Positions 1 through 5,603 of a stretch of 8,338 nt of DNA are shown here, piece after piece; positions within the stretch are counted from its first letter, which is position 1; every line of letters starts with the position of its first letter. Both the position numbers and the translations under genes were made by a program. The stretch is from Firmicutes bacterium UBA5499 (GTDB lineage Bacteria > Bacillota > DTU084). The stretch lies in the NCBI GenBank assembly GCA_002426275.1, contig DIPB01000129.1:3063-11400 (forward strand), in the 5' to 3' direction. The notes under the pieces were generated by a model. That model had not been told where the DNA came from, searched no databases, and saw only the letters and a program-made list of their open reading frames with translations.

Positions 1-4
1 CTTT

Positions 5-15
5 GGTGGTGGTGA
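5..15 (+). promoter_or_regulatory. Ribosome binding site of ribD
   Basis: A GGTGGTGGTGA stretch lies 3 nt before the TTG start at 19. Because it is followed by an in-frame TGA and then TTG, it favours TTG over the internal ATG at 37. It is the only leader sequence visible, so the promoter and any FMN riboswitch lie outside the window. Confidence 0.55.
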
Positions 16-18
16 ATT

Positions 19-1134
19 TTGCAAGCTCAGGAATACATGCAAAGGGCCCTGGACCTAGCACGGCAGGGCAGGCCGTGGCCCAACCCTTATGTGGGAGCAG
101 TGGTGGTAAAAGACGGAGAGATTGTGGGAGCAGGGTATCATCCCAAGGCCGGCGAGGCTCACGCCGAAGTCTTTGCCTTGCGCCAGGCAGGGGAGAAGGC
201 GCGGGGCGCAACGCTCTATGTAACATTGGAGCCTTGCTGCCACACAGGGCGCACTCCGCCTTGCACGGAAGCGATCCTGAAGGCGGGGATCTCCCGGGTG
301 GTTGCGGCGACCTGCGATCCAAATCCCAAGGTTTGCGGCCGGGGACTTGCGATCCTCCGAGCCGCGGGGCTTGAAGTGCAGCACGGCCTTTTGGCAGAGC
401 AGGCCAGAAAGCAAAACGAAGTTTTTTTTCACGCCGTCCTAACAGCGCGGCCCTATTTCACATTGAAGCTGGCGCAAAGCCTGGATGGGAAAATCGCCAC
501 GCAAACGGGCCAGTCGCGCTGGCTCACCGGAAACCAGGCTAGAGGCTGGGTACACCAGCTGCGGGATCGCTCGCAGGCCATTATGGTGGGGATCGGCACA
601 GTCCGCGCCGATGATCCGCTGCTGAATACCCGGCTTCCCGGAGGGCACGATCCCATTCGCATCATTGTCGATACCGAAGGCTCGCTGCCGCTTTCCGCCA
701 AGCTTTGGTCTGTGCCTTCGCCCATTATTGTGGCAGCCGGCCGGGGGGCGGCTGGAAGCCGGCTCTCCGCCTTGCGCGGTGAGGGAGCGGAGGTCCTGGT
801 TTTGTCTAGAGAGGATGGCAGGGTGAATCTTGCGGCTTTAGCTGCGGCTCTTTTCCAGCGCGGGATTACAGACGTCTTAGTTGAAGGAGGAGCGGCTTTG
901 GCAGGCGCTCTTCTGCAGGCGAATTTGGTGGATAAATTTCACCTCTTCTTGGCGCCTCTTGTGCTTGGAGGAAAGAACGCGCCCAGCTCTATCGGCGGCC
1001 CGGGCTGGAGTGAACTTGCGGCGTGTCCCAAGTTTGTGATGGACGCGGTAGAGAAGCTGGGAGAAGATCTTCTGCTGACGCTTTATCCGGAGGTGAGCTC
1101 ATGTTCACAGGCATCGTTGAAGAAGTGGGAATGA
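19..1134 (+). CDS. ribD: Bifunctional riboflavin biosynthesis protein RibD (pyrimidine deaminase / reductase)
   Basis: RibD acts in the cytosol on the pyrimidine branch of riboflavin synthesis. It deaminates 2,5-diamino-6-ribosylamino-pyrimidinone 5'-phosphate, then reduces the ribosyl group with NADPH. The N-terminal deaminase domain (about 1-145) carries the zinc motif HAE at 48-50 and Cys73/Cys82 in the PCCHTGRTPPC stretch. The reductase domain (about 146-357) shows LKLAQSLDGKIAT from 149 and VEGGAALAGALL from 288. The start is TTG at 19, behind a GGTGGTGGTGA site; an in-frame TGA at 13-15 rules out anything further upstream, and ATG at 37 is the only close alternative. The TTG start aligns well with the N-terminus of known RibD proteins. 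The deaminase substrate loop is about two residues shorter than in B. subtilis RibG. The last 11 codons overlap ribE. Length (371 aa) is normal for the family. Confidence 0.96.
   Translation: MQAQEYMQRALDLARQGRPWPNPYVGAVVVKDGEIVGAGYHPKAGEAHAEVFALRQAGEKARGATLYVTLEPCCHTGRTPPCTEAILKAGISRVVAATCDPNPKVCGRGLAILRAAGLEVQHGLLAEQARKQNEVFFHAVLTARPYFTLKLAQSLDGKIATQTGQSRWLTGNQARGWVHQLRDRSQAIMVGIGTVRADDPLLNTRLPGGHDPIRIIVDTEGSLPLSAKLWSVPSPIIVAAGRGAAGSRLSALRGEGAEVLVLSREDGRVNLAALAAALFQRGITDVLVEGGAALAGALLQANLVDKFHLFLAPLVLGGKNAPSSIGGPGWSELAACPKFVMDAVEKLGEDLLLTLYPEVSSCSQASLKKWE
1089..1097 (+). promoter_or_regulatory. Ribosome binding site of ribE inside ribD
   Basis: GGAGGTGAG lies 3 nt before the ATG at 1101 and within the ribD coding region. 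It fixes the ribE start at 1101 rather than at the upstream in-frame codon at 1023, and it shows that ribE is initiated while ribD is still being translated. Confidence 0.8.
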
Positions 1135-1736
1135 TCAAGGCGGTCAAAAAGGCTTCCGAATCTATTCTCCTGCAAATTCAGGCGGACTTCACCTCCCAGC
1201 TTGAGCTGGGCGAGAGCGTTGCTGTCAACGGCGCCTGTCTCACAGTGGAGGAGAAGAATCCGCGGGATTTTCAGGCTCAGGTTATGCCTCAGACATTTCA
1301 TCACACCAACCTCAATCTCCTGCAGCCGGGAAGCAGGGTCAACCTGGAGCGGGCGCTGCCTCTGAGCGGCAGACTGGGGGGGCACTTGGTCTTAGGGCAT
1401 GTGGATGGCGTGGGAAAAATCATCAGCCGGGATGCCAGGAGCAATGCCGTGATTTTCTGGCTCAGCGCCCCGGAGGATGTGAACCCGTTTTTGTTGCTCC
1501 ACGGCTCAGTGGCTGTGGACGGCGCCTCCCTTACCATCGCGGAACTTGAAGCGGGCAGGTTCGCAGTTTCCTTAATTCCTCATACCAGGGCAAAGACGAT
1601 TTTGGGAGAGCGAAAGCAAGGAGAATTGGTGAATTTAGAGGCCGACGTTTTAGGAAAATACGTGCAAAAGTTTCTCCTGCAGAAAGAAAACCCGGGCCTG
1701 TCTATGGAGACTTTGGCCCGATACGGTTTTAGTTAA
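1101..1736 (+). CDS. ribE: Riboflavin synthase, alpha subunit
   Basis: Riboflavin synthase dismutates two molecules of 6,7-dimethyl-8-ribityllumazine into riboflavin and the pyrimidinedione, which RibH uses again. The protein has the classic 211-residue length and two similar barrel halves: NGACLTV (43-49) in the first and DGASLTI (140-146) in the second. It has the canonical MFTGIVEEVG start with Phe2, the conserved Cys46, GGHLVLGHVDG (93-103), IPHT (159-162) and the NLEADVLGKY block with Asp182. The ATG at 1101 has a near-perfect GGAGGTGAG site and sits inside the end of ribD. An upstream in-frame start at 1023 exists but would add 26 residues not found in the family. The overlap suggests translation coupled to ribD. 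Some annotations call this gene ribC or ribE depending on species. Confidence 0.97.
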   Translation: MFTGIVEEVGMIKAVKKASESILLQIQADFTSQLELGESVAVNGACLTVEEKNPRDFQAQVMPQTFHHTNLNLLQPGSRVNLERALPLSGRLGGHLVLGHVDGVGKIISRDARSNAVIFWLSAPEDVNPFLLLHGSVAVDGASLTIAELEAGRFAVSLIPHTRAKTILGERKQGELVNLEADVLGKYVQKFLLQKENPGLSMETLARYGFS

Positions 1737-1746
1737 GGGGTGAGGG
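1737..1746 (+). promoter_or_regulatory. Ribosome binding site of ribBA
   Basis: GGGGTGAGGG directly follows the ribE stop codon and lies 3 nt before the TTG at 1750. It supports the non-ATG start of ribBA. Confidence 0.65.
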
Positions 1747-1749
1747 AAA

Positions 1750-2982
1750 TTGGCATTTGCCAAGATTGAAGAAGCTATCGCAGCCATCGCCAGGGGCGAG
1801 ATGATCATGGTGGTGGACGATCCGGACCGGGAGAACGAAGGCGACTTGATTATGGCCGCTGAGAAAGTCACGGCTGAGGCCATTAACTTTATGGTGATCA
1901 ATGCCAGAGGTCTGGTCTGCGCGCCTATGGACGCCCAGAGGCTGAGTGAGCTGGACCTGCCGCAGATGGTGAGCGAAAACACAGACAGCAAAGAGACAGC
2001 CTTTACGGTCTCCGTCGATCTGAAAGAGGGCATTACGACAGGCATCTCCGCCCGAGAGCGAGCGGCCACCATCAGAGCGCTGGTGGACCCTAAAACGAAG
2101 CCTCAGGATTTGGCAAGGCCTGGGCATGTCTTTCCGCTGCGGGCCAAGCAAGGAGGCGTGCTGAGGCGCGCCGGACACACGGAGACCACCGTGGATCTGG
2201 CCAGGCTGGCAGGCCTTGCTCCAGGCGGCGTTTGCTGCGAGATCATGAAGCCGGACGGCTCCATGGCAAGGCTTCCGGAGCTTGAGGAATTCGCCTCCGA
2301 GCATAACTTGCTGATGATTACGGTGGCAGATTTAATCGCGTACAGGCGAAGGTCCGAGCATTTAGTCCAGCGGGCGGCGGACGTGACCCTGCCCACCCGT
2401 TGGGGCACTTTCCGGACTATCGCCTACGAGAGCAAGCTGGACGGGGAGTGCCACCTGGCTCTGGTCAAAGGCCCACTGCCTCCTCAAGAACCTACGCTGG
2501 TGCGGATGCATTCTGAGTGTCTTACCGGAGATGTCTTCGGTTCCTATCGCTGCGATTGCGGAGAACAGCTGGATCTGGCCCTGTCTCTGATCGCCAGGGA
2601 GGGAGCCGGGGTTTTAGTCTATATGCGCCAGGAAGGCAGGGGAATCGGGCTTGCCAACAAACTGAGGGCCTATGCTCTGCAGGAACATGGCCGGGACACT
2701 GTGGAGGCCAATTTGGAGCTGGGCTTTCCGGCGGATCTGAGGGACTACGGGATTGGGGCGCAGATTTTGGTGGATTTAGGCATCAAGAAGCTGCGCTTGC
2801 TCACAAATAATCCCTTCAAAATTAAGGGACTGGAAGGGTACGGGCTTGAAGTGGTGCGGAGAGTGCCTTTGGATATCCCGCCGCGGCCCGAAAACTGGGA
2901 GTATCTTTGCACAAAGAAAGAGAAAATGGGTCACCTGCTTGAGGACAGGCGGCCTGGGGAGGAGCAGAAAGATGCAGGTTAA
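1750..2982 (+). CDS. ribBA: Bifunctional 3,4-dihydroxy-2-butanone 4-phosphate synthase / GTP cyclohydrolase II
   Basis: RibBA catalyses the two entry reactions of riboflavin synthesis. The RibB half (about 1-200) makes 3,4-dihydroxy-2-butanone 4-phosphate from ribulose 5-phosphate; it shows [12 protein letters not shown] (23-34), [13 protein letters not shown] (96-108) and the [11 protein letters not shown] block with His143. The RibA half (about 205-398) opens the ring of GTP. Its zinc cysteines are Cys257, Cys268 and Cys270 in the [19 protein letters not shown] stretch, followed by [12 protein letters not shown] (293-304), [12 protein letters not shown] (329-340) and [17 protein letters not shown] (351-367). 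Both active sites look intact, so this is a true two-function enzyme of usual length (410 aa). A Phe replaces the common Arg in the NNPRK motif. The TTG start has a good ribosome site 13 nt after ribE. The stop overlaps the start of ribH. Confidence 0.97.
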   Translation: MAFAKIEEAIAAIARGEMIMVVDDPDRENEGDLIMAAEKVTAEAINFMVINARGLVCAPMDAQRLSELDLPQMVSENTDSKETAFTVSVDLKEGITTGISARERAATIRALVDPKTKPQDLARPGHVFPLRAKQGGVLRRAGHTETTVDLARLAGLAPGGVCCEIMKPDGSMARLPELEEFASEHNLLMITVADLIAYRRRSEHLVQRAADVTLPTRWGTFRTIAYESKLDGECHLALVKGPLPPQEPTLVRMHSECLTGDVFGSYRCDCGEQLDLALSLIAREGAGVLVYMRQEGRGIGLANKLRAYALQEHGRDTVEANLELGFPADLRDYGIGAQILVDLGIKKLRLLTNNPFKIKGLEGYGLEVVRRVPLDIPPRPENWEYLCTKKEKMGHLLEDRRPGEEQKDAG

Positions 2983-3436
2983 AGAGGGAAAGCTGATTGC
3001 TCAAGGTTTGAGTTTTGGCATCGTAGCGGGAAGATTTAACGAGTTCATCACCAGCAAGCTGCTGAGCGGAGCCATAGACGCTCTGCTGCGGCACGGTGCA
3101 GATGAGCAGAAGATCCAGGTAGCCTGGGTGCCGGGGGCGTTTGAGATTCCCCTGGTGGCAAAGAAGCTTGCCCAAAGCGGGAGATTTGACGCGGTGATCT
3201 GTTTGGGAGCCGTAATCCGCGGCAGCACGCCTCATTTCGATTATGTGGCCTCAGAGGTGGCAAAAGGGGTGGCTCAGGTCGCTCTGTCCACCGATATTCC
3301 AACCATATTCGGAGTTTTAACCACCGATTCCATAGAGCAAGCTGTCGAGCGGGCGGGAACTAAAGCCGGTAACAAGGGAGCGGAAGCTGCCGCCGGCGCC
3401 ATTGAAATGGCAAACCTGCTGCGCGCGTTGGAATAG
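2972..3436 (+). CDS. ribH: 6,7-dimethyl-8-ribityllumazine synthase
   Basis: Lumazine synthase condenses the pyrimidinedione from the RibD branch with 3,4-dihydroxy-2-butanone 4-phosphate from RibBA. Family members form pentamers or 60-subunit shells. The 154-residue protein has all landmarks: GRFN with the aromatic Phe22, VPGAFEIP (53-60), [14 protein letters not shown] (79-92) with catalytic His88, GVLTTD (114-119) and [10 protein letters not shown] (127-136). The chosen ATG at 2972 overlaps the end of ribBA by 11 nt and has a GGGGAGGAG site at 2957-2965. The longer frame open from 2846 would add 42 residues foreign to the family. It is the last rib gene. No clear terminator follows it, so read-through into the DUF1540 gene is possible. 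Confidence 0.97.
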   Translation: MQVKEGKLIAQGLSFGIVAGRFNEFITSKLLSGAIDALLRHGADEQKIQVAWVPGAFEIPLVAKKLAQSGRFDAVICLGAVIRGSTPHFDYVASEVAKGVAQVALSTDIPTIFGVLTTDSIEQAVERAGTKAGNKGAEAAAGAIEMANLLRALE

Positions 3437-3478
3437 AATGAGCGGCATTGCGGGAACAATACCAGGGAAATAAAACCT

Positions 3479-3485
3479 GGGAGGG
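3479..3485 (+). promoter_or_regulatory. Ribosome binding site of the DUF1540 gene
   Basis: GGGAGGG lies 7 nt before the ATG at 3493. It decides in favour of that start over the TTG at 3448. Confidence 0.7.
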
Positions 3486-3492
3486 ATTTGCG

Positions 3493-3675
3493 ATGACCGA
3501 CATCTATTGCGGAGTGGAAGAATGTAAATGGAACACGGACCAGCGTTGCAGCCGGGATGTCACCAGGGTGGATTCCAATACCCCGTATGCCACCGCGACC
3601 GAAGTTGTCAATTGCATGAGCTTCTCTCTGCCGCAGAGAGAGGAACAGATCCGGGGAACTATTGATGAGTCGTAA
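3493..3675 (+). CDS. Small DUF1540 cysteine-motif protein
   Basis: This 60-residue protein has four spaced cysteines, Cys6, Cys11, Cys19 and Cys41, with YCGVEEC near the start and EVVNCMSF near the end. The C-x4-C-x7-C-x(n)-C layout is that of DUF1540 proteins, which are common in clostridia and related Gram-positives and have no established function. The cysteines could bind a metal, but this is inference. It has no signal peptide or membrane segment, so it is probably cytosolic. The ATG at 3493 follows a GGGAGGG site by 7 nt. A longer frame could begin with TTG at 3448, but that codon lacks a ribosome site and adds residues ahead of the conserved part. It sits 56 nt after ribH and 48 nt before ldh, on the same strand, so it may be cotranscribed with either. 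Confidence 0.8.
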   Translation: MTDIYCGVEECKWNTDQRCSRDVTRVDSNTPYATATEVVNCMSFSLPQREEQIRGTIDES

Positions 3676-3676
3676 C

Positions 3677-3701
3677 GCGGGCAAGGTTTAACCTTGCCCG
3701 C
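3677..3701 (+). repeat. Perfect 12-bp inverted repeat between the DUF1540 gene and ldh
   Basis: GCGGGCAAGGTT (3677-3688) is mirrored exactly by AACCTTGCCCGC (3690-3701) around one central T. As RNA it would form a stem of about 10-11 bp with a 3-5 nt loop. It begins 2 nt after the DUF1540 stop codon and ends 22 nt before the ldh start. No run of T follows, so it is not a standard intrinsic terminator. It could be a weak terminator, an mRNA end-stabiliser, or a palindromic protein-binding site controlling ldh. Sequence alone cannot decide. Confidence 0.75.
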
Positions 3702-3707
3702 AAGCTT

Positions 3708-3719
3708 AGAGGAGGAGAG
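3708..3719 (+). promoter_or_regulatory. Ribosome binding site of ldh
   Basis: AGAGGAGGAGAG is a strong site whose GGAGG core is 8 nt before the ATG at 3724. It supports the start that gives a 22-residue N-terminal extension, rather than the GTG codons at the Rossmann strand. Confidence 0.8.
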
Positions 3720-3723
3720 CGAA

Positions 3724-4725
3724 ATGGCTGAAGCTGCAATTTGGGAAGAGGCAGAGGCAAAGGCACAGCTGAGGGCGGGCAAGGGGCGGGTGGTGATCAT
3801 CGGCGCCGGCTCTGTTGGCGCTACATACGCTTTTCAGCTGATGAACAGCGGTTTGGTCTCGGAGATCTGCATCATTGACATTGATCAAAGGCGCACAGAA
3901 GGAGAAGTGATGGATTTAAGTCATGGCGCTTCTTTTGTGCCGCCGGTGAGGATTTGGGCGGGCGATTATCCGGACTGCCGGGGGGCCGATCTGGTTGTGA
4001 TCACGGCCGGAGCAAGGCAAAAGCCAGGTCAGACGCGTCTGGATCTGGTGGCGGCAAACTACCGGATTTTTCAAGCTATGATCCCGAAGATAACCGCTTA
4101 CACTAAGGACGCGCTTCTGCTCGTTGTGACCAATCCGGTTGACGTGATGACATATTTGGCCTACAGGCTTTCCGGACTGCCGGCAAGGCAGGTTTTAGGT
4201 TCCGGCACTGTCCTGGACACTTCCAGGCTGCGATATTTATTGAGCCAGCACTGCCGGATCGATCCGCGGAATGTGCACGCCTACATTGTGGGCGAACATG
4301 GAGACAGCGAGCTGGCAGTTTGGAGTTTGGCGAACATTGCGGGAATGAGGCTTTCCGAATATTGCCCGAGTTGCCAGCGGCATTGTGAGCGCAGCGTGCG
4401 AGAGGAAATTCTCGGGCAGGTGAGAGGGGCCGCCTATGAGATCATCCAACGCAAAGGAGCCACTTGTTACGCGGTGGCCTTGGCTATGCAAGAGATCACA
4501 GAAGCGCTCCTGCGGGATCAGCGTTCTGTGCTGACGGTTTCCTGTTATTTGGAAAATTATTTTGGAATCTCAGATCTTTGCCTCAGCGTGCCGGCGGTGG
4601 TGGCCAGGGAGGGTGTGGAGCGGATCTTTCCGCTAGAGCTGAACGCCCAAGAAAAGGAACAGCTGCTTCAGTCGGCGAAGGTGCTCAGAGAGATCATCTC
4701 TCAGCTTGGGCTCGGCGCCAGGTAG
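3724..4725 (+). CDS. ldh: L-lactate dehydrogenase (NAD-dependent)
   Basis: The enzyme interconverts pyruvate and L-lactate with NAD(H) in the cytosol and serves fermentative redox balance. The Rossmann motif GAGSVG is at 27-32, and Asp52 (IIDID) fits NAD binding. Gln99 in ARQKPGQTR marks lactate rather than malate dehydrogenase, which would have Arg there. Arg105, Asn137 (TNPVD), Asp165 and Arg168 (LDTSRLR), and catalytic His192 (GEHGDSE) are all present. GATCYAVA replaces the common GATYYGIA. Length is 333 aa. About 22 mostly charged residues precede the first beta strand, whereas most bacterial enzymes start about 5-8 residues before it. A CPSCQRHC cluster (Cys214, Cys217, Cys221) lies in the variable region after the catalytic His. 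The gene stands 48 nt after the DUF1540 gene and 77 nt before spo0A. Confidence 0.95.
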   Translation: MAEAAIWEEAEAKAQLRAGKGRVVIIGAGSVGATYAFQLMNSGLVSEICIIDIDQRRTEGEVMDLSHGASFVPPVRIWAGDYPDCRGADLVVITAGARQKPGQTRLDLVAANYRIFQAMIPKITAYTKDALLLVVTNPVDVMTYLAYRLSGLPARQVLGSGTVLDTSRLRYLLSQHCRIDPRNVHAYIVGEHGDSELAVWSLANIAGMRLSEYCPSCQRHCERSVREEILGQVRGAAYEIIQRKGATCYAVALAMQEITEALLRDQRSVLTVSCYLENYFGISDLCLSVPAVVAREGVERIFPLELNAQEKEQLLQSAKVLREIISQLGLGAR

Positions 4726-4762
4726 AGCCCCGTTAAAATTGAGGTTCTGTCTCCCCTGCAAA

Positions 4763-4791
4763 GGAGGATAATCTATCCAACTGTAGAAATA
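4763..4791 (+). promoter_or_regulatory. Candidate sigma-H promoter upstream of spo0A
   Basis: GGAGGATAA (4763-4771) matches the sigma-H -35 consensus RNAGGAWWW at every fixed position. After 11 nt, GTAGAAATA (4783-4791) matches the -10 consensus RNNGAATWW except for A in place of T. spo0A is a sigma-H target in Bacillus, so the location is sensible. Transcription would begin near 4797, only about 6 nt before the annotated ATG, which is a difficulty. The same purines also look like a Shine-Dalgarno site, but no usable start codon follows within range. Confidence 0.35.
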
Positions 4792-4802
4792 TTAAGGATA
4801 GA

Positions 4803-5588
4803 ATGTCCCCAATGGGAAGGAAAAGGGAGGCGGGGACCATTAAAATCTTAGTTGTGGACGACAACCAAACTTTCACCAAGGAGATTGGAGCGGCTATCGC
4901 GGCCGAGCCAGATCTGGAATTTGTCGGCAGCGCCGCCAATGGCTTAGAGGCGCTGGCATTCATTGAAAAAGCGCGGGTGGATCTGATCCTTTTAGATCTA
5001 ATTATGCCTTATCTCGACGGGCTCGGAGTGATGAATAAACTCAACGAAACCGAGTGGCCTGGGCGGATTGTGATCATGAGCGCTTTAGGTTCCGAAGAAA
5101 TGATTCAGCTGACGTTCTCTTTGGGAGCCAGCTATTATCTGATTAAACCCTTCGGAATTGAGATGCTGATAGATAGATTGAAGCTGCTTGCCAGAGGCGG
5201 CAAAGCGGTCGTAAAAAATACTCAAGACATGGATTTGAAGCTGGACCAGGCGGTTAGCGAGTTGATGAACAAGGTTGGGGTTCCGCCCAATTTCAAGGGG
5301 TACTTATATCTGCGGGATTGCATTAAACTGGTGGCCAAAGATTTCGATCGCCTGGGGAGCATTATGAAAACAGTATACCCAATTGTTGCGGAAAGATACG
5401 ATTCCACCCCGCAAAAAGTCGAGCGGACCATTCGTCATGCCCTTGAGATCACCTGGGAGAGGGGAAATATGAAAATCCTTGACGAGCTGTTCGGCAACAC
5501 AGTGGATGCCCAGCGCGGAAAAGCCACAAACACGCTTTTTATCGCCAAATTGGCCGACGAGATTAGGCTGAAGTTTTCTCTTAATTAA
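4803..5588 (+). CDS. spo0A: Spo0A, stage 0 sporulation response regulator
   Basis: Spo0A is the master regulator of entry into sporulation. When phosphorylated by histidine kinases or a phosphorelay, it binds DNA boxes and switches stationary-phase and sporulation genes. The receiver domain (about 13-130) has acidic Asp19/Asp20, the phosphoacceptor Asp65 in LLDLIMPYLDG, Ser93, and Lys115 in YLIKPF. The effector domain (about 145-261) has the Spo0A-specific VGVPPNFKGYLYLRD (158-172) and a helix-turn-helix around 188-218, including TPQKVERTIRHALEITW. Total length of 261 aa is close to the 267 of B. subtilis. The ATG at 4803 gives a basic 12-residue leader before IKILVVDDN and has only a short AAGGA site (4794-4798) 4 nt away; ATG at 4812 is another option, and both are uncertain. 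It begins a tight operon with the steA-like gene. The usual upstream neighbour spoIVB is not present. Confidence 0.96.
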   Translation: MSPMGRKREAGTIKILVVDDNQTFTKEIGAAIAAEPDLEFVGSAANGLEALAFIEKARVDLILLDLIMPYLDGLGVMNKLNETEWPGRIVIMSALGSEEMIQLTFSLGASYYLIKPFGIEMLIDRLKLLARGGKAVVKNTQDMDLKLDQAVSELMNKVGVPPNFKGYLYLRDCIKLVAKDFDRLGSIMKTVYPIVAERYDSTPQKVERTIRHALEITWERGNMKILDELFGNTVDAQRGKATNTLFIAKLADEIRLKFSLN

Positions 5589-5603
5589 CGGAAGGTGACT
5601 TAA

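Noticed and set aside
1..18. FMN riboswitch expected before a rib operon.
   Set aside because: Only 18 nt of leader are present, so its presence or absence cannot be judged.
3..374. Plus-strand frame overlapping the start of ribD.
   Set aside because: The overlapping RibD frame carries the zinc and substrate motifs; this frame has low-complexity Arg/Gly/Ser content and no family signal.
1729..2304. Long minus-strand open frame opposite ribBA, and other antisense frames such as 55-432 and 3274-3684.
   Set aside because: Each lies opposite a clearly conserved gene, lacks a recognisable family and is explained by codon bias of the true frame.
3448..3476. A promoter before the DUF1540 gene (TTGCGG, 17 nt, TAAAAC) and a TTG start at 3448.
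   Set aside because: Only 3/6 and 4/6 matches, and transcription would begin at the ribosome site; the TTG has no ribosome site.
3462..3480. Small inverted repeat CCAGG...CCTGG as a ribH terminator.
   Set aside because: The stem is only 5 bp with a 9-nt loop and has no T run after it.
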